NCBI RefSeq assembly: GCF_014208045.1
Contig: NZ_JACHML010000001.1
Span: forward strand, 2,170,001-2,234,000
DNA: 64,000 nucleotides
Source of the DNA: Microbacterium thalassium
GTDB taxonomy: Bacteria > Actinomycetota > Actinomycetes > Actinomycetales > Microbacteriaceae
Reading direction: 5' to 3'
The notes beneath the pieces were generated by a model, which was given only the letters and a program-made list of their open reading frames with translations, was not told where the DNA came from and did not search any database. This document shows, piece by piece, positions 53,221-62,413 of the stretch. The translations under genes were made by a program, and so were the position numbers. Position 1 is the stretch's first letter. Every line of letters starts with the position of its first letter.

Positions 53221-54927
53221 ATGGCACTGCTGGCGCGCGAGGACCCGAGCGTCCCGGGGGGAACGCGGACCGCGCGGATCCGGGCGGCCCGCGCGGCATG
53301 GCTGCGCGAGGACGTCGAGGATCGAACGCGCGGCAGATCCGCGATCCTGAACCAGCTCCTGCTGCTGACGGTCGTCTTCGTCCTGGGAGCCTTCATCGTC
53401 CTGGGCCCCTTCGAGGGGGACCGGGTGCTCTTCTTCTCGGGCGTCGTGGCGGTCTTCGCGCTCACCGGCCTGACGTTCGTCATCCCCTGGAGCCGCATCC
53501 CGTTCGGCTGGGTGGCCCTGATCCCGGCGCTCGACGGTCTCGCGATCTACCTGCTGGTCACATCGCAGAGCGAGGTCGGCCTCGGGCTGCTGTGGATCTT
53601 CCCCACGATCTGGCTCTCGACCGGATTCGGGCTGCTGGGCGTGTACGGCGTGATCACGGCGATCGCGGTGCTCGCGCCGCTGACCTCGCTCAGCAGAGGT
53701 CTGACTGCCGGCTACGTGACGATCCTTGTGCCGATCGTGCTGGTGGCACTGGCGATCACCAGCCACCTCACGTCGCGCCGGTACGACGCGCAGCAGGTGC
53801 TGCTGGGCAAGCAGGGCGAGCTGCTGCGCACCGTGCTGGAGCGCACCCGGCGGCAGGAGCAGGAGGTCACCGAGGTCCTCGACGCCGTCGACTTCGGAGT
53901 GATCCGCATCGCCGCCGACGGGGCCGTATCGGTCTCGAACGACGCCCACGCGCGGCTGCAGCGGGCCGTGTCCTCCGACGGAGACGATGAGACGCCCGCC
54001 TACCGCGACGACGGCGTCACGCCCCTGCCGCGCACCGAGCTCCCCTTCGAGCGGGCACGGCGGGGCGAGGCCTTCGCCGGCCAGGTCGTCTGGTTCGGCG
54101 CGGCGGACGGTCCGCGCCAGGCGCTGAGCGTGACGGCGCGCCGGCTGGTCGACTCCGAGGGAACGGATGCGGGTGCCGTGGTCGTGTCGCGGGACGTCAC
54201 GTCCGAGCTGACGGCGCTGAGGGCCCGCGACGAGCTCGTCGCGAGCGTGTCGCACGAGCTCCGCACGCCGCTGACGTCGATCCTCGGGTTCCTCGACCTC
54301 GCGATCGAAGACGACGAGGTCCCCGAACGCGTGCGTCGCAACCTCGAGGTCGCCGGGCGCAACGCCGAACGGCTGCTCGGCATCGTCGGCGACATCCTCG
54401 CCGCGTCGAGCTCGTCGTCGGCGGCCGTCGAGGCCTCGCTCGCGCCGCGCGCGCTCGACGTGTCCGACATCGTGCACGCCGCCGCCGAGGCGCTCGAACC
54501 GCGGGCCGCCGAGCGGGCCATCACCCTCGATGTCGACGGCATCGAGGAGGCGACGGTGTGGGCCGACCCGCTGCGGCTCCGGCAGGTCGTCGACAACCTG
54601 CTCTCCAACGGCATCGCGTACAACCGCGACGGCGGGACTGTGTATCTGGGCACGACGACCGACGGCGACCACACGTGGATCCTCGTCCGCGACACGGGGC
54701 GCGGGATCACCGAGGCCGACCGCACGCGCCTCTTCCAGCGCTACTTCCGCGGCGGCGAGGAGCGGCCCGGCGGCACCGGCCTCGGGCTCGCGATCACGCG
54801 CGACATCGTGCGCGCCCACGGGGGCGAGATCGCGCTGCGCAGCACCGTCGGGGTCGGCTCGACGTTCATCGTCAAACTCCCCTCCCGCGCCCCCGGGACG
54901 ACGCCCGACGAAAGGATCACCGGATGA
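53221..54927 (+). CDS. PAS-containing membrane sensor histidine kinase
   Basis: A 568-residue kinase. About 5-6 membrane segments lie between 44 and 182, followed by a coiled linker (RRQEQEVTEVLDAVDFGVIR), a PAS domain at about 215-335, a HisKA domain with SHELRTPLTSILGF (phospho-acceptor H345) and a HATPase domain with RQVVDNLLSNGIAYN (N box), DTGRGITE and GGTGLGLAI (G boxes). All catalytic motifs are intact. Its stop overlaps the next start as ATGA. The facing response regulator at 56098 is the likely partner. Confidence 0.94.
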   Translation: MALLAREDPSVPGGTRTARIRAARAAWLREDVEDRTRGRSAILNQLLLLTVVFVLGAFIVLGPFEGDRVLFFSGVVAVFALTGLTFVIPWSRIPFGWVALIPALDGLAIYLLVTSQSEVGLGLLWIFPTIWLSTGFGLLGVYGVITAIAVLAPLTSLSRGLTAGYVTILVPIVLVALAITSHLTSRRYDAQQVLLGKQGELLRTVLERTRRQEQEVTEVLDAVDFGVIRIAADGAVSVSNDAHARLQRAVSSDGDDETPAYRDDGVTPLPRTELPFERARRGEAFAGQVVWFGAADGPRQALSVTARRLVDSEGTDAGAVVVSRDVTSELTALRARDELVASVSHELRTPLTSILGFLDLAIEDDEVPERVRRNLEVAGRNAERLLGIVGDILAASSSSSAAVEASLAPRALDVSDIVHAAAEALEPRAAERAITLDVDGIEEATVWADPLRLRQVVDNLLSNGIAYNRDGGTVYLGTTTDGDHTWILVRDTGRGITEADRTRLFQRYFRGGEERPGGTGLGLAITRDIVRAHGGEIALRSTVGVGSTFIVKLPSRAPGTTPDERITG

Positions 54928-56111
54928 ACCTCGATGTCGCGAGCGTGCTCACCGTCAGCGCCCTCGTGGTGAACCTGTCGGGAGCCCTGTTCATCCTCGA
55001 GACGCTCCTGCGACGCGACGAGGGCGCCGGCCGCGTGTGGTCGGTGGGCTTCCTCGCGGCGATGCTCATGTCGCTCGCGTACGTGCTGTGGACGCAGACG
55101 CACGACTCGTGGTGGGCGATCTCGGTCGGCAACTCCGCACTCGTGGCGTTCGTCGGCTGCCTGTGGCTCGGGATGCGGATGTTCAACGGGAACCCGATGA
55201 TGCTGCCCACGATCATCACCGCGGTCGCGACCCTGGCCGCGGGCTCCGCCGTCATGATGGTCGGTCCCGGGGGCGGCAACTGGGCGGCCGCCGAGTGGAT
55301 GTTCGTCGCGATCGTGGGTCTGGCCGGAGCGGGGGCCGTGGAGTGTCTGCGCGGCGACCTGCTCGAGTCCCGGTCGGCGTGGGTTCTGGCGCTGGCGAGC
55401 GCCAGCTTCGCCCTCTACTACGTGTCGCGGACGACCGCGTTCGTCACCTCGGGGCCCGACAGCGCACTGTTCGAGAGCGGGTTCGGCGCCGTCCCGACGA
55501 GCCTGGTCACGATCGCCTACGTCCTGGTGGCCGTCGTGGTGCTGTCGGTCGTGCGGACGACGCGCGCTTCGATGCGCGGGGCGGTGCGGTCGTCCGAGGG
55601 CGGCGGTGATCTGGACGGGATCCTGGTCGACGACGAGTTCGAGCAGGTCCTGGCGGGGCTGTGCGAGCGCGCGTCGCGGCGCGGTGAGCTCGTCGGCGTG
55701 ATCTCGGTGCGCATCGACGACCTCGAGCAGATCTCGACGGCGTTCGGCAGCGAATCGGCTCGCGCCGTGGGCGCGGCCTGGCGCCGCGGGGTTCGCCGCC
55801 ACGCGCCGTCGGCGGCGTTCGTCGGCGAAGACGGGGCCGGGGGCCTCGCGGTGGGCGTCCTCGCCGCGTCGCCCGCGGCGGCGCGTCGCCAGGCGGCCGT
55901 CATCTACCGCGGCGTGTTCGACGACATGGGCGCCGTCGGTCACGGGGTGATCCCGGTGCTGGGCGTCGGGGTCGGGCTGAGCGAGTCGGCGGGCTACGAC
56001 GCCGAGGAACTCATCCACGTGGCGCGGGATGCCGCGACGCGCGCATCGCTCAGCATCGAGACCTCGGTGCTGATCGGCGACGAGGGAGCGACGCCGGTCA
56101 CGGAGCCGTGA
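54924..56111 (+). CDS. Membrane protein with degenerate GGDEF domain
   Basis: A 395-residue protein translationally coupled to the kinase (ATGA). Seven hydrophobic segments fill about 8-212. The C-terminal part (LAGLCERASRRGELVGVISV, then RIDDLEQISTAFGSESARAV) follows the GGDEF fold, but the catalytic GGDEF is replaced by a sequence around GEDGAGGLAVG. It is therefore unlikely to make c-di-GMP and may bind a nucleotide or act as a partner of the kinase. The last 14 bases overlap the opposite-strand regulator. Confidence 0.75.
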   Translation: MNLDVASVLTVSALVVNLSGALFILETLLRRDEGAGRVWSVGFLAAMLMSLAYVLWTQTHDSWWAISVGNSALVAFVGCLWLGMRMFNGNPMMLPTIITAVATLAAGSAVMMVGPGGGNWAAAEWMFVAIVGLAGAGAVECLRGDLLESRSAWVLALASASFALYYVSRTTAFVTSGPDSALFESGFGAVPTSLVTIAYVLVAVVVLSVVRTTRASMRGAVRSSEGGGDLDGILVDDEFEQVLAGLCERASRRGELVGVISVRIDDLEQISTAFGSESARAVGAAWRRGVRRHAPSAAFVGEDGAGGLAVGVLAASPAAARRQAAVIYRGVFDDMGAVGHGVIPVLGVGVGLSESAGYDAEELIHVARDAATRASLSIETSVLIGDEGATPVTEP

Positions 56112-56853
56112 GCCGGTAGCCCACGCCGCGCACGGTCTCGATCCACCGCGGCTGGGTCGGCGACTCGCCGAGCTTGCGCCGCAGGTTGGCGATGTGGACC
56201 TCGATGGCGCGGGCGTCGCTGTCGCTGACGAACTCCGCACCGGTGTACTGCTCGCCGCGCAGCATCAGCGCGAGGTCCGCCTTGGTGCGCACCCTGCGCC
56301 CGGCGGCCATCAGATCGGCGAGGATGTCGAACTCGCTGCGCGTCAGCTCGAGGTCGTTGCCCTCGAGCACCGCGATGCGCATGTCGCGGCTGAGGCGGAC
56401 GCCGTTGTGCTCGATCCATTCCGCGCCGGCGGTCGGGAGCTCGACGGGGGCGGTGGGTGCTGCGCCGGGTCCGTCGGCGAAATGCCGTGGGCGACGCAGC
56501 ATCGCGTCGATGCGAGCCCGCAGCTCGCGCGGGCGGAACGGCTTGGCCACGTAGTCGTCGGCGCCCGCCTCGAGGCCCTGCAGCGCATCGATCTCCTCGG
56601 TGCGCGCGCTGAGCATCACGATGTAGGTCGAGCTGACCGCGCGGATTCGCTTGGCGGTCTCGAAGCCGTCCATGCCCGGCATGTTGATGTCCAGCGTCGT
56701 CACCAGCGGCCCATGCTCGCTGACCAGCGCGACACCCTCGGCGCCGTCTGCGGCCGCGTGGACGGTGAAGCCGGCCTGCTCCAGGACGGCGGCCAGCAGG
56801 GCTCTGATGTCGGCTTCGTCTTCGATGACGACGGCGATCCGCTCGTCCGGCAC
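56098..56853 (-). CDS. OmpR/PhoB-type response regulator
   Basis: A 251-residue response regulator. The receiver has the acidic pair E11/D12, phospho-acceptor D55 (TTLDINMPG), S82 and K104 (VAKPFRP). A winged-helix output domain fills about 160-251 (LELTRSEFDILADLMAAGRR, AIEVHIANLRRKLGE, VRGVGYRL). GTG 56853 has the ribosome site GGGAG and a -10 about 55 bases upstream; the frame is open to 56946, but that start would lie before the promoter. Convergent overlap with the GGDEF-like gene links it to the kinase. Confidence 0.92.
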   Translation of the reverse strand: MPDERIAVVIEDEADIRALLAAVLEQAGFTVHAAADGAEGVALVSEHGPLVTTLDINMPGMDGFETAKRIRAVSSTYIVMLSARTEEIDALQGLEAGADDYVAKPFRPRELRARIDAMLRRPRHFADGPGAAPTAPVELPTAGAEWIEHNGVRLSRDMRIAVLEGNDLELTRSEFDILADLMAAGRRVRTKADLALMLRGEQYTGAEFVSDSDARAIEVHIANLRRKLGESPTQPRWIETVRGVGYRLTAP

Positions 56854-56971
56854 GTTCTCACTCCCGGTGGTCCCGGCGGCAGGACCTTCCGGCGGCCGGA
56901 CCTCGGTCAGGATATCCGAGAAGCGCTCACGGAACGGTCCGTGCACCGGTCACCGGCCCGCTGCTCGGGGG

Positions 56972-57032
56972 AAAAGCGACGGGGCGGCGGTGCGGACGCC
57001 CCCACGTCCGCCACCGCTCGCCCCGCCGTCGC
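56972..57032 (-). terminator. Long hairpin terminator on the minus strand
   Basis: The arms 56981-56998 and 57005-57024 pair with two small bulges around a 6-base loop. An outer GCGAC/GTCGC stem (56976-56980 with 57028-57032) sits immediately before TTTT (minus strand, 56975-56972). The orientation stops transcripts coming from the right, which no known gene produces. Confidence 0.6.
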
Positions 57033-57241
57033 AGGCAATGGGGCGTGGATCGTGCGACTCGCCTGAGCGGTCTTCCATCGCCCCTCCCCCCGGAATGCCT
57101 GCGTGGTGTGTTCTCCCCTTGCCGGCCCTCGGATCACCGAGGACGTGACCATGACGCTACCGACGTCGCCTCAAGCGCGGCTCAGGTCCACCCCAGGACG
57201 CGCTGAAGGTTCACCCGTGCGGGTGCTGGTCGCGTCGATGC

Positions 57242-57247
57242 GAGACT
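57242..57247 (+). promoter_or_regulatory. Weak -10 hexamer of coaE
   Basis: GAGACT ends 6 bases before the coaE ATG. The hexamer is weak but the spacing is the leaderless one used across this window. Confidence 0.35.
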
Positions 57248-57253
57248 GGGGGC

Positions 57254-57880
57254 ATGCCCCTCATCGCGCTCACCGGAGGCATCGCGTCCGGCAAGTCCAC
57301 GATCGCGCGGCGCCTGGCCGAGCACGGCGCCGTCGTCGTGGACGCCGACGGGATCGTGCGGGATGTGCAGCAGCCGGGTTCTCCGGTCCTGCAGGCGATC
57401 GCGGACGCGTTCGGCGAGCGGATGCTGCGCGACGACGGGTCGCTGGACCGCGCCGCTCTCGGGTCGGCGGTGTTCGGCGACGCCGACGCCGTCGCTCGGC
57501 TGAACGCCATCGTCCACCCGGCGGTGCGCGCGGAGTCCGCGCGGCGCTTCGCCGAGGCCTTCGCCGCCGATGCCGCCGCCGTCGTCGTGTACGACGTGCC
57601 GCTGCTCGTCGAGGCGCGGGTCGACGATCCGTGGGACCTCGTCGTGGTCGCCCACGCCCCTGCCGAGGACCGCGCCCGGCGTCTGGTGGAGCTGCGCGGG
57701 CTCTCGGCCGACGAGGCGGACGCGCGTCTGGCATCGCAGGTGTCGGACGACGCCCGGCTGGCGGTGGCGGATGTCGTCATCGACACGTCGACGACGCTCG
57801 AGGACACGCGACGGCAGGTCGACGACCTGTGGGAGCGGCTGCCGCAGCTGGTGGCGGAGGCCGGCACGGCCCGTTCCTGA
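57254..57880 (+). CDS. coaE: Dephospho-CoA kinase
   Basis: CoaE phosphorylates dephospho-CoA, the last step of coenzyme A synthesis. The 208-residue product has the P-loop GGIASGKST at 8-16, DADGIVRDVQQPGSP near 30-44 and VVYDVPLLVEA in the middle, all family signatures. Unlike mycobacterial CoaE it lacks a fused C-terminal domain. It is followed by a convergent DUF4126 gene after 1 base and lies upstream of uvrB, an order common in actinobacteria. Confidence 0.96.
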   Translation: MPLIALTGGIASGKSTIARRLAEHGAVVVDADGIVRDVQQPGSPVLQAIADAFGERMLRDDGSLDRAALGSAVFGDADAVARLNAIVHPAVRAESARRFAEAFAADAAAVVVYDVPLLVEARVDDPWDLVVVAHAPAEDRARRLVELRGLSADEADARLASQVSDDARLAVADVVIDTSTTLEDTRRQVDDLWERLPQLVAEAGTARS

Positions 57881-57881
57881 G

Positions 57882-58481
57882 TCAGGCCGACGCGGATGCC
57901 TGTTCGCGCGCCCGGCGGCGGCGGCGCAGCACGACGGCGACGGTGACGGCGGCCGCGATGATGAGCAGGACGGCGAGCACCGGCAGCACGATCGCGAGCA
58001 CGGCGAGCACGAACGAGGACACGTCCTCGACGGTGCTGAGGACCGGCGCGGCCACTCCGGCGGTCGCGACATTGGCTGCGGGGCGGACGGCGGCCTTGAC
58101 GCCGTGCACGGCGAGCGCGATGACGACGCCGATCAGGATCGGCACCCACGCGGTGTCGGTGAAGAACGCCGTCGGGTCCTCGACGTTCACCGTCTGGGCG
58201 CTCGAACCGGCGCCGAACACGACGCCGCCGGCGGCGGGCCGCACGAACGTCTGGATCGCGTCGTTGACCGAGTCGACGGCGGGGATCTTGTCGGCGATGA
58301 CCTCGACCACCAGGAGCGCCCCCATGATCCACAGGGCGACGTCGCTCGAGAGCCAGGCCCAGCCCGCGGGAAGCTCGACGGCGGGGAGGAAGCGGTCGGC
58401 CAGCCCCAGCACGAGCAGGGGCATCCAGGCGTTGAGCCCGGCCGCTGTCGCAAGGCCCGTGCCGACGAAGAACTCCACCAC
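57882..58481 (-). CDS. DUF4126 membrane protein
   Basis: A 199-residue protein of family DUF4126 with about five hydrophobic segments ([20 protein letters not shown] at the start; [20 protein letters not shown]; a long C-terminal one near 158-185) and an arginine-rich tail. The function is unknown. GTG 58481 lies 6 bases after TACGCT (58488-58493, minus strand), a leaderless promoter. Confidence 0.87.
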   Translation of the reverse strand: MVEFFVGTGLATAAGLNAWMPLLVLGLADRFLPAVELPAGWAWLSSDVALWIMGALLVVEVIADKIPAVDSVNDAIQTFVRPAAGGVVFGAGSSAQTVNVEDPTAFFTDTAWVPILIGVVIALAVHGVKAAVRPAANVATAGVAAPVLSTVEDVSSFVLAVLAIVLPVLAVLLIIAAAVTVAVVLRRRRRAREQASASA

Positions 58482-58487
58482 CCGTCA

Positions 58488-58525
58488 AGCGTAACGGCGC
58501 CGGTGTCGGACGCCCCGCCTACGCT
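58488..58525. promoter_or_regulatory. Divergent leaderless promoters of DUF4126 and uvrB
   Basis: TACGCT on the minus strand (58488-58493) serves DUF4126, and TACGCT on the plus strand (58520-58525) lies 6 bases before the uvrB GTG. The two identical hexamers face away from each other 26 bases apart. A single bound protein between them could affect both genes. Confidence 0.55.
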
Positions 58526-58531
58526 GGAGGG

Positions 58532-60613
<2,082 letters not shown>

Positions 60614-60622
60614 CACGACGTG

Positions 60623-60818
60623 TCCCGCAGGTGGATTCTCCCCTTCAGGGGTTCCGCCCGCGTCGGCGCTCACGGGAGCTGTCGGTTCCCGACGAGCGAC
60701 CATGGATGGTCTTGGGCCGGAGGCCGGTTCACGGGGGACCGGCGCGCGTCGGCGCCGGCGGTGAGTACCTCGCGGTCCTCTGCTCGGCGGGCCGACCGCA
60801 CCGACTCCCGCAGGTGGA
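60623..60818 (+). repeat. 13-bp direct repeats flanking the uvrB-HNH gap
   Basis: TCCCGCAGGTGGA occurs at 60623-60635 and again at 60806-60818, bracketing most of the non-coding gap between uvrB and the DUF222-HNH gene. Between them I see no coding frame with support. It could reflect past insertion or local duplication. Confidence 0.5.
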
Positions 60819-60835
60819 GTGTCGGAGGTATGTTC

Positions 60836-60841
60836 TAGCGT
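60836..60841 (+). promoter_or_regulatory. -10 hexamer of the DUF222-HNH gene
   Basis: TAGCGT ends 6 bases before the ATG at 60848, without a ribosome site. Confidence 0.55.
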
Positions 60842-60847
60842 CAGGGT

Positions 60848-62371
60848 ATGGACATCGATGACGGCCGGCGGCGCGTGCCTCCCGGCGACGAGGGAGCAGA
60901 GGGCGAGCCGTCGCGCATCGAGGGCGCCGGCGCCGGCCCCGGCTGGCCGTGTGAGGGCGGTTCATTGGACGACGACGGCCACCCCGAGTGGTCCGAGGAT
61001 GCCGACTACCCGGACTGGTCGCCCGAGCCTCCCGACGCGGTCGGCAGGGTCGTCGAAGCCGCCACGGTGATGGCGAGCTTCGCCGTCGACCGGCTGATGG
61101 GGATCGACCGCGTGCGCCAGGAGGCCTTCTCGCTCGCTGCGCAGCGCGGCGGGCGCTTCAGTTCCGAGATCGTCCTCCGCTCGGTGCGATTGGAGCTCGC
61201 GGCGGCGCTGCGGATCACCGAGTACGCGGCCGGCCAGCTCATCGCGCACGCCGAGGCGCTCGTCCACCGATATCGGCCGGTGCTGACCGCCCTCGGGCGC
61301 GCCGAGATCACCGAGCGCCATGCCGAGGTCTTCGTCGACGCGCTCGATGCCGTCGAGCCCGAGCATCGCGCCACGATCGCTCCGCGAGCGCTCGAGATCG
61401 CGAAGGTCGAGCCCGTGGGCGTGTTCCGGCGGGCGCTGCGAGCGCTCATCGACGACGTGAGAGCCACGACGCTGGCCGAGCGCCACGATGCCGCGCTTCA
61501 GCGCCGACGAGTGGTGGTCGAACCCGCCGACGACGGCATGGCGTGGCTGATGGCGCTGATACCGGCCGTCGAGGCGCACGCCGCCCACGACCGGCTCACG
61601 CGCATGGCCAAGGCCATCAGGCGCATCGACGGCGAGAGCCGCTCTCTCGATCAGATTCGGGCCGATGCCCTGGGCGACCTGCTCGTCGCCGGAGACACCG
61701 GTGCGCTCCCCGAAGGTGCTCGCGGCATCCGCGCCAGTGTCGTCATCACGGTGCCGGCACTCACCCTTCTCGGAGCGGGAGAGGGAGGGGACGCCGGCTT
61801 CGGCGACGGAGCGGGACATGGACAGGGACCGGGACCGAGACCGGGTGCGGGATGGGGCGCGGGACCCGGTTTCGGAGGGGGAGCGCGCTCCGGGGACGGG
61901 CGCGGACGATCCGGCATGCCCGTCGTCGAAGGAGTCGGCCCGATTCCGGTCGAGCGCGCACGGGAGCTGTGCGGCGGCGATGGTGCGTGGATGCGCGTGC
62001 TGACGCACCCCGAGACCGGGGCGGTGCTCTCGGTCGGCCGTGACCGCTACGACCCACCGTCGACGCTTCGGAAGCTCACGAGATGGCGGGCCGACCGCTG
62101 CATGGCGCCCGGCTGCGGCATGCCGGCGGCACGGTGCGAGGTCGACCACACGCTGGCCTGGGAGCACGGGGGTCAGACGTCGCTCGAGAACCTCGCGCCG
62201 ATCTGCAAGGGTCACCACACGGTCAAGCACCACGGCGGGTGGCATGTCGAGCAGGTCGGCGGAGGGGGAGCCCTCCAGTGGACGTCGCCGTCGGGGCGGC
62301 GGTATCGGGTCGAACCCGAGCGACGGGTTCCCGTCTTCCGATCCGCCGACGCGTCGGACGCGCCGTTCTGA
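60848..62371 (+). CDS. DUF222 HNH endonuclease-domain protein (13E12-like)
   Basis: A 507-residue protein of the actinobacterial 13E12 repeat type: a DUF222 region at about 60-300 (helical; RADALGDLLVAGDTGALP at the end) and a C-terminal HNH nuclease domain with CMAPGCGMPAARCEVDHTLA, then WEHGGQTSLENLAPICKGHH. The HNH His and zinc Cys residues are present. Between the domains a Gly-rich tract of about 35 residues (near 306-342) is encoded by repetitive GGGACC-like DNA. Such genes occur in several copies per genome and their role is unclear. It sits between uvrB and uvrA, which are normally closer. Confidence 0.9.
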   Translation: MDIDDGRRRVPPGDEGAEGEPSRIEGAGAGPGWPCEGGSLDDDGHPEWSEDADYPDWSPEPPDAVGRVVEAATVMASFAVDRLMGIDRVRQEAFSLAAQRGGRFSSEIVLRSVRLELAAALRITEYAAGQLIAHAEALVHRYRPVLTALGRAEITERHAEVFVDALDAVEPEHRATIAPRALEIAKVEPVGVFRRALRALIDDVRATTLAERHDAALQRRRVVVEPADDGMAWLMALIPAVEAHAAHDRLTRMAKAIRRIDGESRSLDQIRADALGDLLVAGDTGALPEGARGIRASVVITVPALTLLGAGEGGDAGFGDGAGHGQGPGPRPGAGWGAGPGFGGGARSGDGRGRSGMPVVEGVGPIPVERARELCGGDGAWMRVLTHPETGAVLSVGRDRYDPPSTLRKLTRWRADRCMAPGCGMPAARCEVDHTLAWEHGGQTSLENLAPICKGHHTVKHHGGWHVEQVGGGGALQWTSPSGRRYRVEPERRVPVFRSADASDAPF

Positions 62372-62401
62372 CCTCCCCGAGCCCGTGTCGGAGGCCGCGC
62401 C

Positions 62402-62407
62402 TAGACT
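62402..62407 (+). promoter_or_regulatory. -10 hexamer of uvrA
   Basis: TAGACT ends 6 bases before the uvrA GTG at 62414; leaderless geometry. Confidence 0.55.
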
Positions 62408-62413
62408 TGTCGG

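Larger units (their letters stand above)
56854..57253. other. Intergenic region with RR promoter and candidate minus-strand RNA
   Basis: This 400-base gap has no convincing gene. On the minus strand TATCCT at 56909-56914 is the likely -10 of the response regulator. Upstream of it sits a long hairpin (56976-57032) followed on the minus strand by TTTT. TAGCGT at 57154-57159 on the minus strand could start a transcript of about 175 bases ending at that hairpin. CTCGGATCACCGAG at about 57128-57141 is a small internal stem. An 81-codon minus frame from 57152 has no start signal and atypical composition. Confidence 0.5.

Noticed and set aside
56907..57152. 81-codon minus-strand frame in the gap before coaE
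   Set aside because: Its ATG lies 1 base after a -10-like hexamer and so before the expected transcript start; composition is not coding-like and the frame runs through a terminator hairpin.
61750..61920. Tandem repeat or CRISPR-like array in the HNH gene
   Set aside because: The repeated GGGACC-like units are irregular, in frame and encode a Gly-rich linker; there are no spacers or fixed repeat length.
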